Positions 37,401 through 50,643 of a DNA stretch of 64,000 nucleotides are shown here, one piece after another (position 1 is the first letter of the stretch; each line of letters begins with the position of its first letter). The position numbers and the translations under genes are program-made. Under the pieces are notes generated by a model. The model ran no database searches and was not told where the DNA came from. It saw nothing but the letters and a program-made list of their open reading frames with translations. This stretch comes from Paragonimus skrjabini miyazakii. Lineage: Eukaryota > Platyhelminthes > Trematoda > Plagiorchiida > Troglotrematidae. The stretch spans positions 205,771 through 269,770 of the forward strand of contig JTDE01000185.1 in assembly GCA_014338405.1 (NCBI GenBank). Reading direction: 5' to 3'.

Positions 37401-40400
37401 GTTCTACGGTAGTTACGCATGAGTTATTGTCTTCTATGATACTGATGATGATATCTACAGGATATCCATTATCCTGCAGCTTAATTGCGAGCAATCAAAG
37501 TTTGACGGCTAGACTTCCAAACAGATAAATACACCTAACGTGTATGTATCGTGTTCTACCCACTGTTCGTTTGTTTCCGATTAACAAATCAGCCTAGGGT
37601 GGCCTGTGATACACAAGCACTTTCATCGATCTGTCATCATAATAGATGATAAAAATGTCTAGAGATGATAAGGAATTATTCGATTCTAGTGGACGACCAT
37701 CACAGCTATTTACTCACATTACTCGAGCATTTTGGAAAACTGAGATAATAGGATGATATCTACCACACAACGTTTAAAAAAATGGAAACACCAAAATCAT
37801 TTATTAAAAAACAATATACTAGTTAATGGGACTATGACTTTGAATGAGACGAATTATTAACTAGGATTTTGAAAAATGTGAATACAAATATATGCCAACA
37901 GTAAAGACAAATAAGCGAAAGAAAAAGATTGCGAATTGGTTCATCGCACCACGCGTACGATAACGAATCATGTGGATTTCGATCACGCAGTGACAAATAC
38001 CTGATGGAATACAATCACTGGTGAATTCAATTTATAGTCAAATATCTAGAACGCTTCGACAATAGTTGGACGCGTAACGAATCAACTACCTGCATAGGCA
38101 AACAACACTTTTGAGTCATTTCCACACACACGCACACACACACACGCACAATTGGTTGTTTCGATCACATTTCACCTAGTATGAATTAAACAACGCAAAT
38201 TGTTTCGAAGCCAACCAAGCCCAAGACAAAGTATGTCCTACATCCGTATTGTAAACAAGTTAAATTGAACGGTGATCGTCGGCAAACACCCCGGTTTCAT
38301 GAGGCCTTGAGTAGCCGCATGCGCAATAACATGACCGGCACCAGTAGGCGAGGCTAGTAGTGTGGTCAGGAGGTCTGTGTGGAAGTAAGCTTTGTGGAAA
38401 GCAAACGCTCATTGATGGGTGTGCACAAAACGCTAGCTGCCTGTGAAACCAATGTGTTTAAGTGGATGAGAACAAATGACAATTTGTCCACGTGACCTGT
38501 TAGCCTCAAGAGACTTTTGCCGATAAAGTCGAAAACGGATATGCCTCAAAGATCTGAACATGTGTTTCACCATGACCAAACAATGTATGTTGTTATTTGC
38601 GTGTGCGTACATAAAAGGTTCAAATAAAACGACACTCGGGGGCAACCGATTAAAACAAGTCAGTCTACGCGTAGGTCGAATTACGATTTACAATAAAACC
38701 GACCAGAGTGTTGAAACAACGTGGTTTGTAGGGCTACGGAACTTTTGGGACAACCTTGGCCTGGATTCAGCCGCCTAATCGATCGAATGCAACTAGAATG
38801 GTTGCGTGATAGAGATACTAATGATTTTTATAACAAAAACACTTCTAACTGTAATCAGTGCTGTCTTGAATAAGAATAATGTTGAAAACTGAGTTGTCTG
38901 GATTACAACGTACAACTAAGGGCAAACCAAAGATTAATAGGTGTGTTGAGTCGAGTTTAGTATAAACTGAGTGGGCTAATTACAGTAATGGGTTTCCAGT
39001 ATGCCTGCATGCATAAGTATGGTGAGACTGTAAACGAATGCACAGAGAAAACCCGACCATCAGATCCAGTTTTCAACAAGTACAACAGGTTGATGCTTGT
39101 TACTAGCTGACCTATCAAGTCACAATCGTATTGAGATCAGGCAATCCAAACCGCCATGAAAACCGATTATGCCCAAAAGCTACCCGAACCAAGGCGTAAA
39201 AAGCATTCCAACAGTCGACGAATCCGACGTCAACTTACTTAAGAGCAGACAAACAGATGTAATGTTGCCTCATTCTCTATTCGTCCGGCTATTTGTTCAG
39301 TATTGCATGAATCATAATATAACTTGTGACCCCATGTATGCAAATGCTGTTAGCCAGTGACAAATGCTGATTCTTACAATAATGACGCAACTATAAACAC
39401 GTGTTCATGTATCACGGATGGCAGATGGTAACTACCGTCAGTTAAAGACATTTTCTTCACTATGCCCACGAGAGGTTCGATTTTAAGTTGAACTCCTTGA
39501 GTTATTCCAAGTCCCTAATTAATCGAATCACACATTGGCGTCGTGAAACTTAACAATCGATCCTCAATAAGGGTTAAGGAGAACTTGAGGAATAAGTCGA
39601 AAGGAATGCGAAACGGTAAAGCATTCGTCGGGCCATGAAGAAATAAAACCAGCTGATGCTTTTGCTACTGTTGGGGGCTGTGAACTAAGTTCATTATTGA
39701 CGAATCTGGCGGACAAGGGCATCCCAGTCTTCTTGTTGTCCGACGAGCTGGAAGTTATTATTACAAATCGTACATATTATCAACTTCCAGGCCGTACAGC
39801 ATGCAATATTCGATCAACTTGTAGGCGCAACAAGTACCAGCTTTCGATAGTTCAATTTACAATTACGAAGCACGAAATTTGATCACCAATATCAACGATA
39901 GTGGTGAAACAGTTCGTTAGGCAGGATATGACGTTTGCAGAGGTTCTGACACATCTGAGAATAAAAAGATTACAAAGATGCGCTACCGTAGAACCAAGTT
40001 TTGTGCTTTTTGTTAAAATCAGACTGCAGCATCTAGGGAGAAGGTCTCCAAGAACCACTCAGCCAACAAACAACAAGCCAGATCCGAGGATGGTGAGCAA
40101 GTGTGGATATATGTTGATTCTCATCTATATTGTATCTGCCAAATCCGTGCTACAGCACATCACATATGCTGCTGTAGTGATCTCATTAAAAAAGTTTACA
40201 AGAGTCATAAACGATACATTAACTAGACCAAACAGATGATCGCTAGAGAATCAATTGCTTCTGTTTAATAGTTGCACCTGAGTTTAAGGAGACAGCTGTT
40301 TATCCATGTGTCTTGAATTCGATTCAGATTATATGCAAAACTTTTACAGACGTAGGAAGCGGCGTATTCATCGTTTCCAAATCAACGCCAAAGTGAGTGG

Positions 40401-43400
40401 CTCGATAATACTACTCGTTAGTACAAACAATCTTCGCCTTACTCCTTCACCAGAGGTTCGGATTCGAGTCCTTCCGTTTCTAGTTTGAGGTAACACCCAA
40501 TCGCAATTAAACCATACGTCCGGTAGGAAATAAGCCCCTGGTAAATTTTCCCTGGCACTCACAGGCAACGATTAATGTTCTGTTTTATGACTTCAGAACA
40601 AATACTTGGCCAATAAACATAAGACTGTCATCACAAGATAGTCGCATAACATAGGAATTATAAATCCAACCCAAGTTCTGACAACACATCCTGATTCAAA
40701 CGCAGAAGAAAGATAAAAGATATGGTAAGGGAAACATAACCAATATGTGAGTGACTATTCAACTGTGATAACTCCAGTGATCCTCCGTATGCGCGTGATA
40801 GACAATTTGGTTGTTACGTCTTAGGCACCGCAGCATACTTTAAGATGACGAACACAACGAATGCACGATCGAGCTGAACAGGCTTTTGGAAAGTGATATC
40901 TACACCTGTCAGTAAACACATGCAATGTTAACTAGTTGAAACCTCGACAAAGGCATTCATCGCTAAGGGATCCAAGCGGGTAAGCCCCTTTTTCTAGGTA
41001 ATGCAAAGGTGACCGATTGGCTTCCCCAGAAAGTCCACAACATTATCAACCTCTTTCAGAGGCACCACTGAGAAGAAAAACGGTACAAATATATGACCAA
41101 AAATGCACTGGAAACAAGGCATTAATGAGCAGCAGGGAAAGGTAGTAGACAAGTAAGCCGAACATATGTTCAAGTTTACTCTGCACCGTAGTGCTTGCAA
41201 ATTCCAAGGCCTATGCAAAGCCTTAGGAAGTCAGGCTAATGAGCTGTACACTCTAAATCAAGTGCTCGTTCTAATTTTGAAGGACGATTCAAGATTCTCA
41301 CCAGGTTAGGAGTCAGGTGGGAAGCAGCTGACCAGGTGCAATTGTTTACGTACGTGGAAGGCAATTGGAGTGCTTAAAGCAAAAAATCCAAACTATGAAT
41401 CACGACAGGTCCAGCTCTCTGGAGAGTCGAACAGAATGTAAGCATTCAGCGAAAAAGGACGGATATTCAAAGGTCAACTTGGACAGGTACCTTATGAAGA
41501 AGAAGCAAATTTTCGTCCGATCCTAATCATCAATATTTCTTAGAATTGTTTCTCGCTAGAGTACAAGATTCGTTGAGTTCATGCCAGTTTTTTACAAGGT
41601 ATAAAGAAGAGAGCACTTCTTATAATTAGTAACAAATAGTCGATAAAGTTTTTCGTGAATGTAGCAATTGGGCGCTCATTTTAACAGTGAGTAGAGTAAA
41701 TAAGTTAGAATCAAAGGTCGACTGGGTCCGCAGAGTTCCAGCATGTCATACGATCGTCCGGACCTTAAAGTAGAGCTAAATGCAAATGAGAGCTGCGTAA
41801 AGCGTAAAGGAGACCCGACAACGGCATAAGAATGTGGTATGAAGGAAATGTTGATTGATCATATCAGCGGTTGCCAAATAACTATAAAAGAACTTGAAAA
41901 TTAACGTCTGATACTTGCACAAATAACAAGACACATGTCTCCTGTCTAACTGAGTAAACACGGATTACATAAATAAACAAGACTGGTACGATAGGTCAGT
42001 CGATTTTAGACCAATAAGAAACTCTATAGAGATGCTTCCGTGTAACTGAGTATGTAACCGCCAACGACGGTGGTTGCTGATCATCGTGTATTCCGAAAAC
42101 ATGGAACGAGGTCACGTAGCCTAACTGAAGTCACGTGAACTAACGTTGGGTGTCACTGTTAGATCTACTTTGGATGATTTCCTGGTGCTGAATGGATAGT
42201 ACTGAATGTGATAATTGAATAATACAAGTCTTCCTAGCACTCTCTGTGAAGTACAATTAACAGAAAAGTATATTTTTGCTAGAGTATGCACAGTTAAATT
42301 TTTCGCAAAAGATCGCGCAGATATCCAGCTGTTTTTTCGCTAAATCACACCAACAGAAGACCGAAAAATTAGATTCGTAACTGTGTCTAGCGATAAAATA
42401 AACAACTAAATCGATTTAAGTTGTCAGGGGAACATATGAAAGAGTAGTAGTGAGCAAGCGCATACTAAATTCCGATGAGAATGTTATTCAAATGTTGGAT
42501 ACTGTTAAAAGTTTGAACAACAACACCATTATCATCATCATCATTAGAAACAACAATACACTGGCGACTCGCATCGAGGCTTAATAGCCGTACAACAGGA
42601 AAAAAGAAATAAGCTTTAACTAGGAAAAAGAAGAAAGGACGAATATGGTGTATAAGTAGGAAAAACAGCTACGACTAAACTGGACACCACGGTGACCATA
42701 CACTGCAAACAAGATGTAAGTGAAAGTAAGACGCCAAATAAGTGACTTTAACTTTCCCGCATTAACAATTGTGCTCAATTCAGTGAAAATTCATTTAGAC
42801 AGATACAACACTTACGCCACACAAACCAATCAATCGCCATCTTTCCTAACCTTTCCAGTCACGGATTCTGTGGGTCACGAAGGTCACAGCTAGACAGGCG
42901 AACCCAAACTATGGTAGCCAATGCACTGATGGTTGATTTGATTTCCCTGGGCCAGGTCATTGAATGACCACCTCGAACCTCAAACCGGTCGGTCGCGGTA
43001 TCGGTAAAAAAGATTCAGTGTGATAGATGATTAGCTGGCATGCGTACAACATCGGTTAACTAGCCAAGTCTGTATGCACATAAGGAGTGAACAAATTCGT
43101 TTGATACTAGTTACCAAGTATCCATTCTCTAAACCTATCTTTGTGCGACCGGATGAATCAAATACCAGTAGACGAATACATTAAAGCAGGTCAGGTATTT
43201 CATTCTGAGTGACAAGACTTAGCATCCATAGACTAAAATGGCTCCAAAAGTCGCATCACTCACACAACTGCTAAGCCTCAGAGATGCCACTCTGTTAACT
43301 GAAATGTCCCAAAACAGCGAACACTGACCCGACCATGAAAATACGATCTTCCATTTCATTGTAAGTACATCCGCAGCTGCTGATGCAACATCTCAAGTAA

Positions 43401-43429
43401 AAAAAAAATAAACAGACTCAATAACGTCA
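34469..43429. other. Intron, mostly unrecognised, with small repeats
   Basis: No coding block recognised. It contains an imperfect CA/CGCA microsatellite (38123-38150), an ATC run (42526-42545), and a pair of similar ~30-base segments at 36931-36961 and 42674-42702 (CTAAACTGGA...GGTGACCATAC), which may come from an unidentified dispersed repeat. Frames up to 112 codons (39901-40239, plus) show no domain. Confidence 0.4.
38123..38150. repeat. Imperfect CA microsatellite
   Basis: CACACACA runs interrupted by two CGCA units. Confidence 0.8.
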
Positions 43430-44470
43430 CTAATCAAAATTAAATATACATAATCACGAGTCTTGCAGAAGCAATTTGCACTCTGAGACTACAAAGCGTA
43501 TTTCGATCTATTTGGCAGAACGTGAGAGTCGCCGGTATTGTTTGTGCTGCTTGACAATTGTTACATAGCAAAATCGTATCGTCGACATAATTAGGAACAG
43601 TCGGTCCATAACGGTATTTCTTGAGCATCGTAGAAGATCCTTCAGTATTTCGTCTACGACAAAAGAAAACAGAAATGGTGAGGTAGGACAGTCTTGACGC
43701 ACGCAGTTCTTGATGCTGAAAATGTCAGACTGTTCACCAGTTCTTCAGTATGGGAATAAAACACTAACACTAACAATCAGCATGATGAAGTCACTCAAAG
43801 GCGTAAATCGACCTAGTGGGTTGAAAGCAGATTCACTGTCCAGAAAAGCGATCGCTGTTGGCCAGCGGTATGCAATACGCTGTTTTCGAATTCTGCGAGA
43901 AGTTGATCAGAAAACATCTGTTCGGAACAACAACCTGCTGTCCTTCACTAACGTCAGCCTGCAGAATTACAGGGAGTCGACAAAGTATGACATGTCAGAA
44001 CATTAGTGGGGATTAGGGGCAAGCTAATCTCCCCATGGGTTTCACAAGAGTATCTAAGTTCTTTCCGGAATAGATTTACTACCACCGCGTAGCTACAGCA
44101 GGGGGGAATAGTCTTCGTCGTCCACACAATTTGAAATAACTGTGACAAAGCCTGTACTAATGCCTCACCATCTTTTATGGAAGTCAGTGGCTATACTGTG
44201 CTCGCAAGTCGAAATACAATTGCGAATCTCTGCCTTGGTACGTTCTCTGAAGTTAATCGACCACAGCACTAAATTGTAAGCTAGCGACGATAACGCAATA
44301 GAAACAGCAAGCTAAATAAACTGCTTCTCAATGTATTCTGTCCGGCAATCAAACCTTCTGGACATATTATGGATGTGTGCCACCGGTCTCGCTGATAAAT
44401 GGACGCCCGGGATCGGTGGTATTGAGCAGTTTGAAGAACCTGTTATTATTCTCTAGAGCAAAAGTGGCTT
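43430..44470 (-). mobile_element. RTE-B remnant, linker to mid-RT
   Basis: A minus-strand piece of an RTE element of the B type (compare 60590-61071). From high to low coordinates: a linker with FFKLLNTTDPGRPFISET (near 44380-44450) and EYIEKQF; the N-terminal RT LSQLFQIVWTTKTIPPC (44090-44150); an LDSESAFNPLGRF segment (near 43830); then CPTSPFLFSFVVDEIL (43640-43700); and YVDDTILLCNNCQAAQT (near 43540-43590), where the active-site box is YVDD instead of YADD. Multiple frameshifts and stops remain. It ends at a break near 43430 before the thumb region. Confidence 0.75.
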
Positions 44471-47076
44471 CTCAGTTAAAAAAGTCAGTTATCCAAGCCG
44501 GTTGATGAGAAAACCAGGTGACGGAATTTCATGTACGTATGAGCCAACAACCTCCGAAAAATTAATACTTACGACCACCTAAACGTCTCAGCACACATTT
44601 AAAATAACAGCAATATTTCACCCACTGAGTGCACATACAAGCACGTGAACAGTGATACCTGAAATGCCCGCCCTGCCTTTACAAGTGCTTGAATAATTGA
44701 GTAGAGATGCTCACAAGCGCTGGAGCAATTATGTTGTGCTCATCAGTCACGTACAACAGAACTGATATAATTCAATACCGAATAGCGTTGATAATCGGGA
44801 AAGCACTTTATTAATCAGAGTGAAAAAGCTTACTTGCACATACGGTATTGTCCAAGTTTAGCTTCGTGCGTGATACGGTGTGTTGATAAGGTGCAAATCC
44901 ATCATCAATTGGGTTGAACGCCGGCAATAGCATTCGAAATATCCAAAGACTGAATTTCCTAATCTAAATTGTGTTATGAGATCATCTTGGTTCACTGGGC
45001 ACAGCTACAGACCACGGTTAGATAGTGCTAAAAAAACAGGGCCTTCTAATTCATATATCAGAAGCAAGCCGGTAGCAGTTTTGCAAACTTCTTTCTTCCA
45101 GGCAATCAGTTTGATCTCAGTGGTTGACCAGCAAAGATGTAATGTTCGGAACTAGTTATTTATCTTGTTGAGGAGAGGGGGGTGTATGTTACCGTTAACG
45201 ATGTAGAGAATTTATTAGAGGACAAGTCGCATTGCTTGTGTACATCGGAAGGTCACAGTTTTATTACAATGACGTCAATTGCAAAGTTGGTTAACTGCTG
45301 AATTTAAACAAGGTCCTGATCCGAAGTTAGCTAATCAGAAAACTCAAGACTTGTATCAATCTGCTACTTGACTGAGTGTTTCAGACGTAATCCGTCTTGG
45401 AAATTTGGGAAGCAGGGATCGAATGTGTAAATTTGGATGAATTTGTTGAAACGTCATCACAGTAATGCGGGAGAAGCATACCTCTTTATCCAAATCCTTC
45501 AATTCGTTCCACAACCTCAGCATCCAGGTAGCGGAAGATTGAGTGCCTAACCATGAAGAGTGAAAGCTTCAACGCGTCGCACGTAAGGTGTCTTGAGAAA
45601 CACGTTAGAAACCAGCGTATGGTGTACATCCGCAGCCAACCGTTTAATTGATCTTGAGAAACCGATTGTTTCTTGAGATGAACTGTTTTTCAACTACACG
45701 CCGAGGCGTCATGCTAGGAGGCTAAGCGGCATAAATCAATACGGTACAGTTAACTCCGACAGATGTGTACTTCAATGTAAAAGACATCGTGAATGAGTGG
45801 CTGCTTTAGAGAATAGATGGGAATAATACCAGTACGCGCTGTCTATCAAGTTCAAATGACAGCGTTCCAGGAGCAGCGCACAATCATATTGGAAAAAACG
45901 TTCATGACAAATTGTACATATGTCTTTTCAACAGCGGAGCTGAATTTATTTTGTAGACTTATAAAGGCCTGGGGAAAGGATGTCTAAATCAGTTGGACAA
46001 GAACCTACTCATGTAAAAACCGGAAAAATTGACCTGAACTATTTCGAATACATCCTATCACCTTGACGGTAGCATATGTGACCATGTTGGTCAACGTGTA
46101 CAAATCGACCAAGCCAAGACAGCTGAGCACGTGGGCGCCACCAGGTCAACGGCAAGCACATACATAAAAGCACCTAATACGACAGCGTACAAAACTCGAA
46201 GGATGTGCACTAAACTAGAGTAGAAGTGAATAAATTGTCAAATAGCTAACAGAAGAAGCACCGGTCGATAAGGCTGAACAGGTTGTGTCAACTGAATGGG
46301 TTCCAAACAGGAAAAGCATAACCAGAATAGTCAAAAACAAAACTAACGTGCTATTATGAGCAGCTGCCAAACGAAATGTTACTGGAATCAATTCAGTGGT
46401 ATCGATAAAAGGAACACACGTGTGATCGATTCGGTAGCGGGAGGAGAAAACACAAACGAAAAAAGTGCACAGAATGTCAAATATTCACGAGGGCAACACA
46501 CCCTCCCCTGTAAACATTGAAAGCAGCCAAGGTAACTAAGCGTCACAACGGGGGGATGAGGATATGGTAGCCATAGTAAACAGAAATACGTACGGCTCTA
46601 CTGTAGAAATATTTGCCTTAGTCAATCGATTCGATCAACTCTGAGAAACGACACATTTTATTTGTGAACAGAGACAGCGCGGAGGCTAACGGCGTGTTGG
46701 TTCACAACGATGGTATGTGCTTATGGCGGAGTCATGGACACAGGGTCATCCGCATGAGCAAATATGTCACTGAGCGCTGTCAGCTGACGAGAAGCCAATG
46801 CCAGATGCCTGAAGGGTAAAAGCAACAGGCATGCTTTAGGCTTGGGTTCACGTGACCGTAACAAGTGTCAACCCACACGGAAGCATACCGTGAAAATTTG
46901 TTGTGATGTGCTAGCCAGTAAAAATAACCATCTGGTTCATTGAGTTGTAGGTGATATTTACAGAACCACAGACAATCGAATAAGAGCACTGCTCACAAGC
47001 TTGACAGGAAAAAAAATGGAGGTACAAACAAATGGCCTGTGAAAGGAAGCCCGAGAGTGGATGTTAATAGCCAACC
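44471..47076. other. Intron, nothing recognised
   Basis: No frame of note except a 69-codon minus frame at 46780-46989, without a recognised domain. No repeats recognised. Confidence 0.45.
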
Positions 47077-47087
47077 AGTAGGACTGC
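47077..47087 (+). repeat. Left target-site duplication of RTE-A
   Basis: AGTAGGACTGC, identical to 50978-50988. It fixes the element's 5' end at 47088. Confidence 0.9.
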
Positions 47088-47165
47088 CCCGATCTATAAT
47101 GCTACCTTGGCGAGGTGGTCGGGCTTGTGTACTGTTTTGATCCGGCAGGCTACGCTGACTAGGAC
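47088..47165 (+). ncRNA. Partial HDV-like ribozyme fold at RTE-A 5' end
   Basis: The first bases of the element, CCCGATC (47088-47094), pair with GGTCGGG (47117-47123): seven pairs with one G.U, the P1 position. They enclose ACC/GGT (47104-47106, 47114-47116) with the seven-base loop TTGGCGA, as in P3/L3. GTGTA (47127-47131) can pair with TACGC (47151-47155) as P4. C47155 followed by TGA resembles the J4/2 catalytic motif. A convincing P2 is missing (at most three pairs), so the fold is incomplete. HDV-like ribozymes occur at the 5' ends of RTE elements in several animals. Confidence 0.45.
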
Positions 47166-47821
47166 TCCGGTCCTTCCAGATGCAACCTTGTCATACAGGC
47201 CAAAGGGGAGCAGTCAGACGAAAAGCAGTTACACTCATAGGATTGTATGTCGCACTACTGACCACGTAGGGGTGCTTGGGTTGTGAGGCATACAGCAGAA
47301 CAACTTTTATAGTTGCGGCACTGCTGTCTTCCGTATCAGGATGAAGGGGATTAGAAAAGGTACCCTCAAACAAAAAGCACTCCGACCGCCCAATGGCTGA
47401 CCGTGACCGCCAGCGTATTATCCAATACGGTCGAAAAACATCCGCTATCTCGCAAAAGTCTGAGGTAGCTTCGAGTATATCCATTGCGTGCAGCAGTGCT
47501 CCGAATCTGACATTAATGTCTTATTGCGCCCTCGGGCTAGGCAAGCCCCTCACTGCCAAGTGAGTCAGACTCTTCAATCATTGGCTCCGAGTGGGGTCCC
47601 CCAAGAAAACCCTATATCATGTTGTCTCGCTGGTCAGATTTTTAAGTCAAAGACTTGAGGTGGGGTCCCACAAGTCAAACCCCTTCCGCGGCATAAACGA
47701 CCGGGAAGTATCAGAAGTTATCGTTCCCTCGACAGTGACATTATTAACCGATCTCGAATTTCTCCTACTGTTTTACCCCTCATTCCTTCTACCTTTCATG
47801 TGCCTTCGGGCGATAATTGTT

Positions 47822-48933
47822 TTCTGAGACCAAGACAAGTGGTAAACATTGACGCCTTCAAGGTCCGCACTCTCCGACAAGTCGGTCAGCAAGCTGCTCT
47901 GGCTAGTACTCTCTCAAATCTGGAGCTTGATGTGTGCTGTGTGTCGGAGACACGAGTCTACGATTCTAGAACGGTTATCCATTTGAGCTCACCACCAGAT
48001 AACTGTCGATCCAAGCGCTTCTCTCTCAGGGTTTCTGGTGACGCCGAGGCCGAATCTTGCGGTCAGGCTGGAGTGGAAATCGCAAGGAGTTCCAGAGCAG
48101 AACCATGTTTGCTCGACTGGATCCTAGTGAACGGTCGCTTTTGCGCTGTCAGACTCAATACATCGGTTAAAGTCTGCCGACGCAAATCGGAAAGACGTTG
48201 TGTATTCATTATATCGCCGTATGCTCCAACGGACAGCTGTTCGGATGCTAACAAAGATGCGTTCTATGATGACCTCGTTGACCTTCTGAGGCAGACTAAA
48301 CACTCAGACATCATCATACTAGCGCGCGATTTTAATGCGATTTTAATGGTCGTCTTTCTCCGGATGAGAAGCGACTAACAGGTATGTTTGGTGTCCGGGC
48401 ACAACGCACTAACAACAACGAAAGACTACTACAGCTGTGCGCATCCCACGGTCTGTATATGTCGAGCACCGCATTCCAACACAGATAGAGGCAGTGGTAC
48501 ATGAAGCTCTCCGTGTGCTTCTCAGTCGTGCACACAGTTGGATCATATAGCAGTTAGTTACAGGTGGCGCCACTCTGTTAAGGACTGTCGTGCGTTTTGG
48601 AGCAACCACCTGGACTCGGGCCATGCTGTTGTTCGTGCCCGTCTTGTTTTGTCATTTGTCCAGAAAACATGCGCTCGTAAATGCAAGGTAGTTAACTGGC
48701 ATTCGAGCGATGAGAGTGTAAAGAGCACTTACCAAGAGGCGTTGGTGAACAAGTTGTCTAGCTCGGGTCAGATAACGGTTCCTTACGAACACTGGGAACA
48801 AATCGCAGCATCTCTGAAAACATGCTTGGAAGGGGGTATGTTCAGAAGAAGTTGTTCAGTTGCGACAGAATTAGATTTTCGTCACGTCGATAAACCTTAT
48901 GAACATGCGTCGCTCGATCTCACCTGGTTCTGA
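47822..48933 (+). pseudogene. RTE-A endonuclease (EEP) domain, frameshifted
   Basis: An endonuclease-exonuclease-phosphatase domain that nicks target DNA for priming. Visible blocks are AFKVRTLRQVGQQ (usually N where this copy has K, near 47850), LDVCCVSETRV (catalytic Glu in SETR), CLLDWILVNGRFCAVRL, IISPYAPTD and ARDFNA. An 11-nt tandem duplication (GCGATTTTAAT twice, 48326-48347) shifts the frame. The GRLSPDEKRLTG and NERLLQLCASHGLYMSSTAFQH blocks are in the shifted frame, and the original frame resumes by 48538 (LDHIAVSYRWRHSVKDC). A TAG also interrupts the shifted part. A missing catalytic Asn plus the frameshift imply no activity. Confidence 0.8.
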
Positions 48934-49233
48934 ATATAATGACGAAAGTCGAGAACTTGAACGCAAACTGACTAAAACCTTGCGCAAAGACTGTGAGCAA
49001 TACTTGGTCGAACAAACAAAAAAGATGGAAAGAGCGTTTTATCTGGGAATATCAGAGGGTTATTTTCCATGATCCGTGGTTGTACTGGCCTTCGAGTCGG
49101 TGTAAGTGAGACCATATGTGAAAAAGATGGTTTACTTATCACCAATCAATAGCGCCGGCTTGACCGGTGAGCTGAACATTTTGAAGAACAGCTCAGTTGG
49201 CTTCAACCAGATCATGTGGCCGACGGGACCTGA

Positions 49234-50643
49234 ATGGTCAGTTATTGCGTTCCAGACGGTCCTCCGTCGGGAACAGAAGTGGTCCTGAAGCTCAAGTTAC
49301 TGAAGCGTAATAAGGCTCTTGGACCAGGTTTCCTCTCTCCTTCACTTTTCAAGGATGGTGGGGAGAGGTTGATATCAGAACTGACGCGACTCCTCCAGAC
49401 GATCTGGGAGACTGAAGAGGTGCCTCGTGATTGGTGCCTATCAACAGTAATTCTCGTTTTCAACAAGGGGGCCCGAGGTCTTTGTGACAACGACAGAGGC
49501 ATCAGTTTGTTGTCCGTTGCGTCTAAGTTACTCACTGGTCTCATTTTACGTCGGCTCATTAAGCCCAGAGGAAGTCAGATACGCGAAGAACAGGCAGGAT
49601 TCCGATCAGGTCCAGGGTGCGTTGATCATATTTTTACCTTGCGACGGATCTTGGGACATCGGCACTCCCACAGACAGCCGACAGTCGTGGTCTTTTTGGA
49701 CCTGAAGACTGATTTCGATTCAGTTGCTCGTGACGTTCTCTGGAGCTGCCTTCTCCGCAAGGGAGTACCAGGGAAATACGCGAATCTACTAAGATCACTG
49801 TATGCTCACTCTGCAAGCAGGGTGTGCGTTTATGGTCAACTGTCTCGAGCGTTCACCACTTCTTGTGGTGTTCGTCAGAGGTGTCCGATTTCCCCCTTCC
49901 TGTTCAATTTTGTCATGGACGACATTCTGGAGTGTACGCTTCAAGAGCCCAATGGGCTTGGTGTTGAGCTTCTTCCTGGCGCTAGATTGACCGATCTGGA
50001 GTACGCGGACGACATTGTCTTACTTAGCCCCTCTGCCGGAAACATGCAGACCATGCTGGATAGGTTAAGCGACCGAGCTGGTTTGTATAGAAGGCGATTT
50101 GCACCTTCAAATTACAAAGTGTTGCTTCAAGACTGGGGCACTACAACTCCTACTTTCTTCATTGCAGGTAACCCGCTTGAGTCTGTGGACAGTTTCACAT
50201 ACTTGGGCAGCACTATCTCGTCAGCCTGTAATATTGCTGATGAGATATCAGCGAGAATAGGAAAGGCACGAGCTGTCTTTGCCAAACTGCGTTATCTGTG
50301 GCGTCGAAAAGATGTCCGGTTGTCGCTGAAAGGAAGGGTTTATAATGCCTGTGTGCGTTCCATTTTGCTGTATGGTTCGGAAACGTGGCCTGTTTACAAA
50401 GAAGACATCAACAGGCTTGCTGTGTTTGACCACCGTTGTCTCCGCCAAGTAGCCCACATGAGGTGGACTGATCGCGTGAGCAGTGTGGCCGTTCGCCAGC
50501 GCGTATTCCGGAACGCTCGGGATGCGCGATCAATTGGTCAACTACTCACGGTTTATAGCTTGCGATGGTTAGATCACGTACTCCGTATGCCAGCTGATCG
50601 TTTACCGTACCGGACATTATATATTGAGGCCACCAACAGTTAA
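49234..50643 (+). CDS. RTE-A reverse transcriptase, open frame of 469 aa
   Basis: The ORF starts within the polyprotein; the true N-terminus is upstream in the same frame. RT motifs in order: KRNKALGPGFLSPSLFKDGG (finger start), VILVFNKGARGLCDNDRGISL, REEQAGFRSGPGCVDHIFTL, VVFLDLKTDFDSV (first catalytic Asp), GVRQRCPISPFLFNFVMDDI (usually QGCP, here QRCP), and LEYADDIVLL (active site, codons 50002-50013). Then comes the RTE thumb and C-terminus: AGNPLESVDSFTYLGSTISS, ARIGKARAVFAKLRYLWRRK, SILLYGSETWPV, FDHRCLRQVAHMRW. It ends ATNS-stop, where related copies continue into KPRGGQ. The catalytic residues are all present. The target-primed RT role is inferred from the family. Confidence 0.9.
   Translation: MVSYCVPDGPPSGTEVVLKLKLLKRNKALGPGFLSPSLFKDGGERLISELTRLLQTIWETEEVPRDWCLSTVILVFNKGARGLCDNDRGISLLSVASKLLTGLILRRLIKPRGSQIREEQAGFRSGPGCVDHIFTLRRILGHRHSHRQPTVVVFLDLKTDFDSVARDVLWSCLLRKGVPGKYANLLRSLYAHSASRVCVYGQLSRAFTTSCGVRQRCPISPFLFNFVMDDILECTLQEPNGLGVELLPGARLTDLEYADDIVLLSPSAGNMQTMLDRLSDRAGLYRRRFAPSNYKVLLQDWGTTTPTFFIAGNPLESVDSFTYLGSTISSACNIADEISARIGKARAVFAKLRYLWRRKDVRLSLKGRVYNACVRSILLYGSETWPVYKEDINRLAVFDHRCLRQVAHMRWTDRVSSVAVRQRVFRNARDARSIGQLLTVYSLRWLDHVLRMPADRLPYRTLYIEATNS

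Noticed and set aside
40440..40485. GGTTCGGATTCGAGTCC resembling a tRNA T-arm
   Set aside because: No acceptor stem, D-arm or anticodon arm could be placed around it.
47191..47484. 97-codon minus-strand ORF
   Set aside because: It is antisense to the 5' UTR of the full-length RTE-A element and has no domain.
49242..49559. 105-codon minus-strand ORF, and similar frames at 62513-62878
   Set aside because: Shadow frames opposite the RTE-A reverse transcriptase; the same shadow recurs in both copies because the coding strand is conserved.
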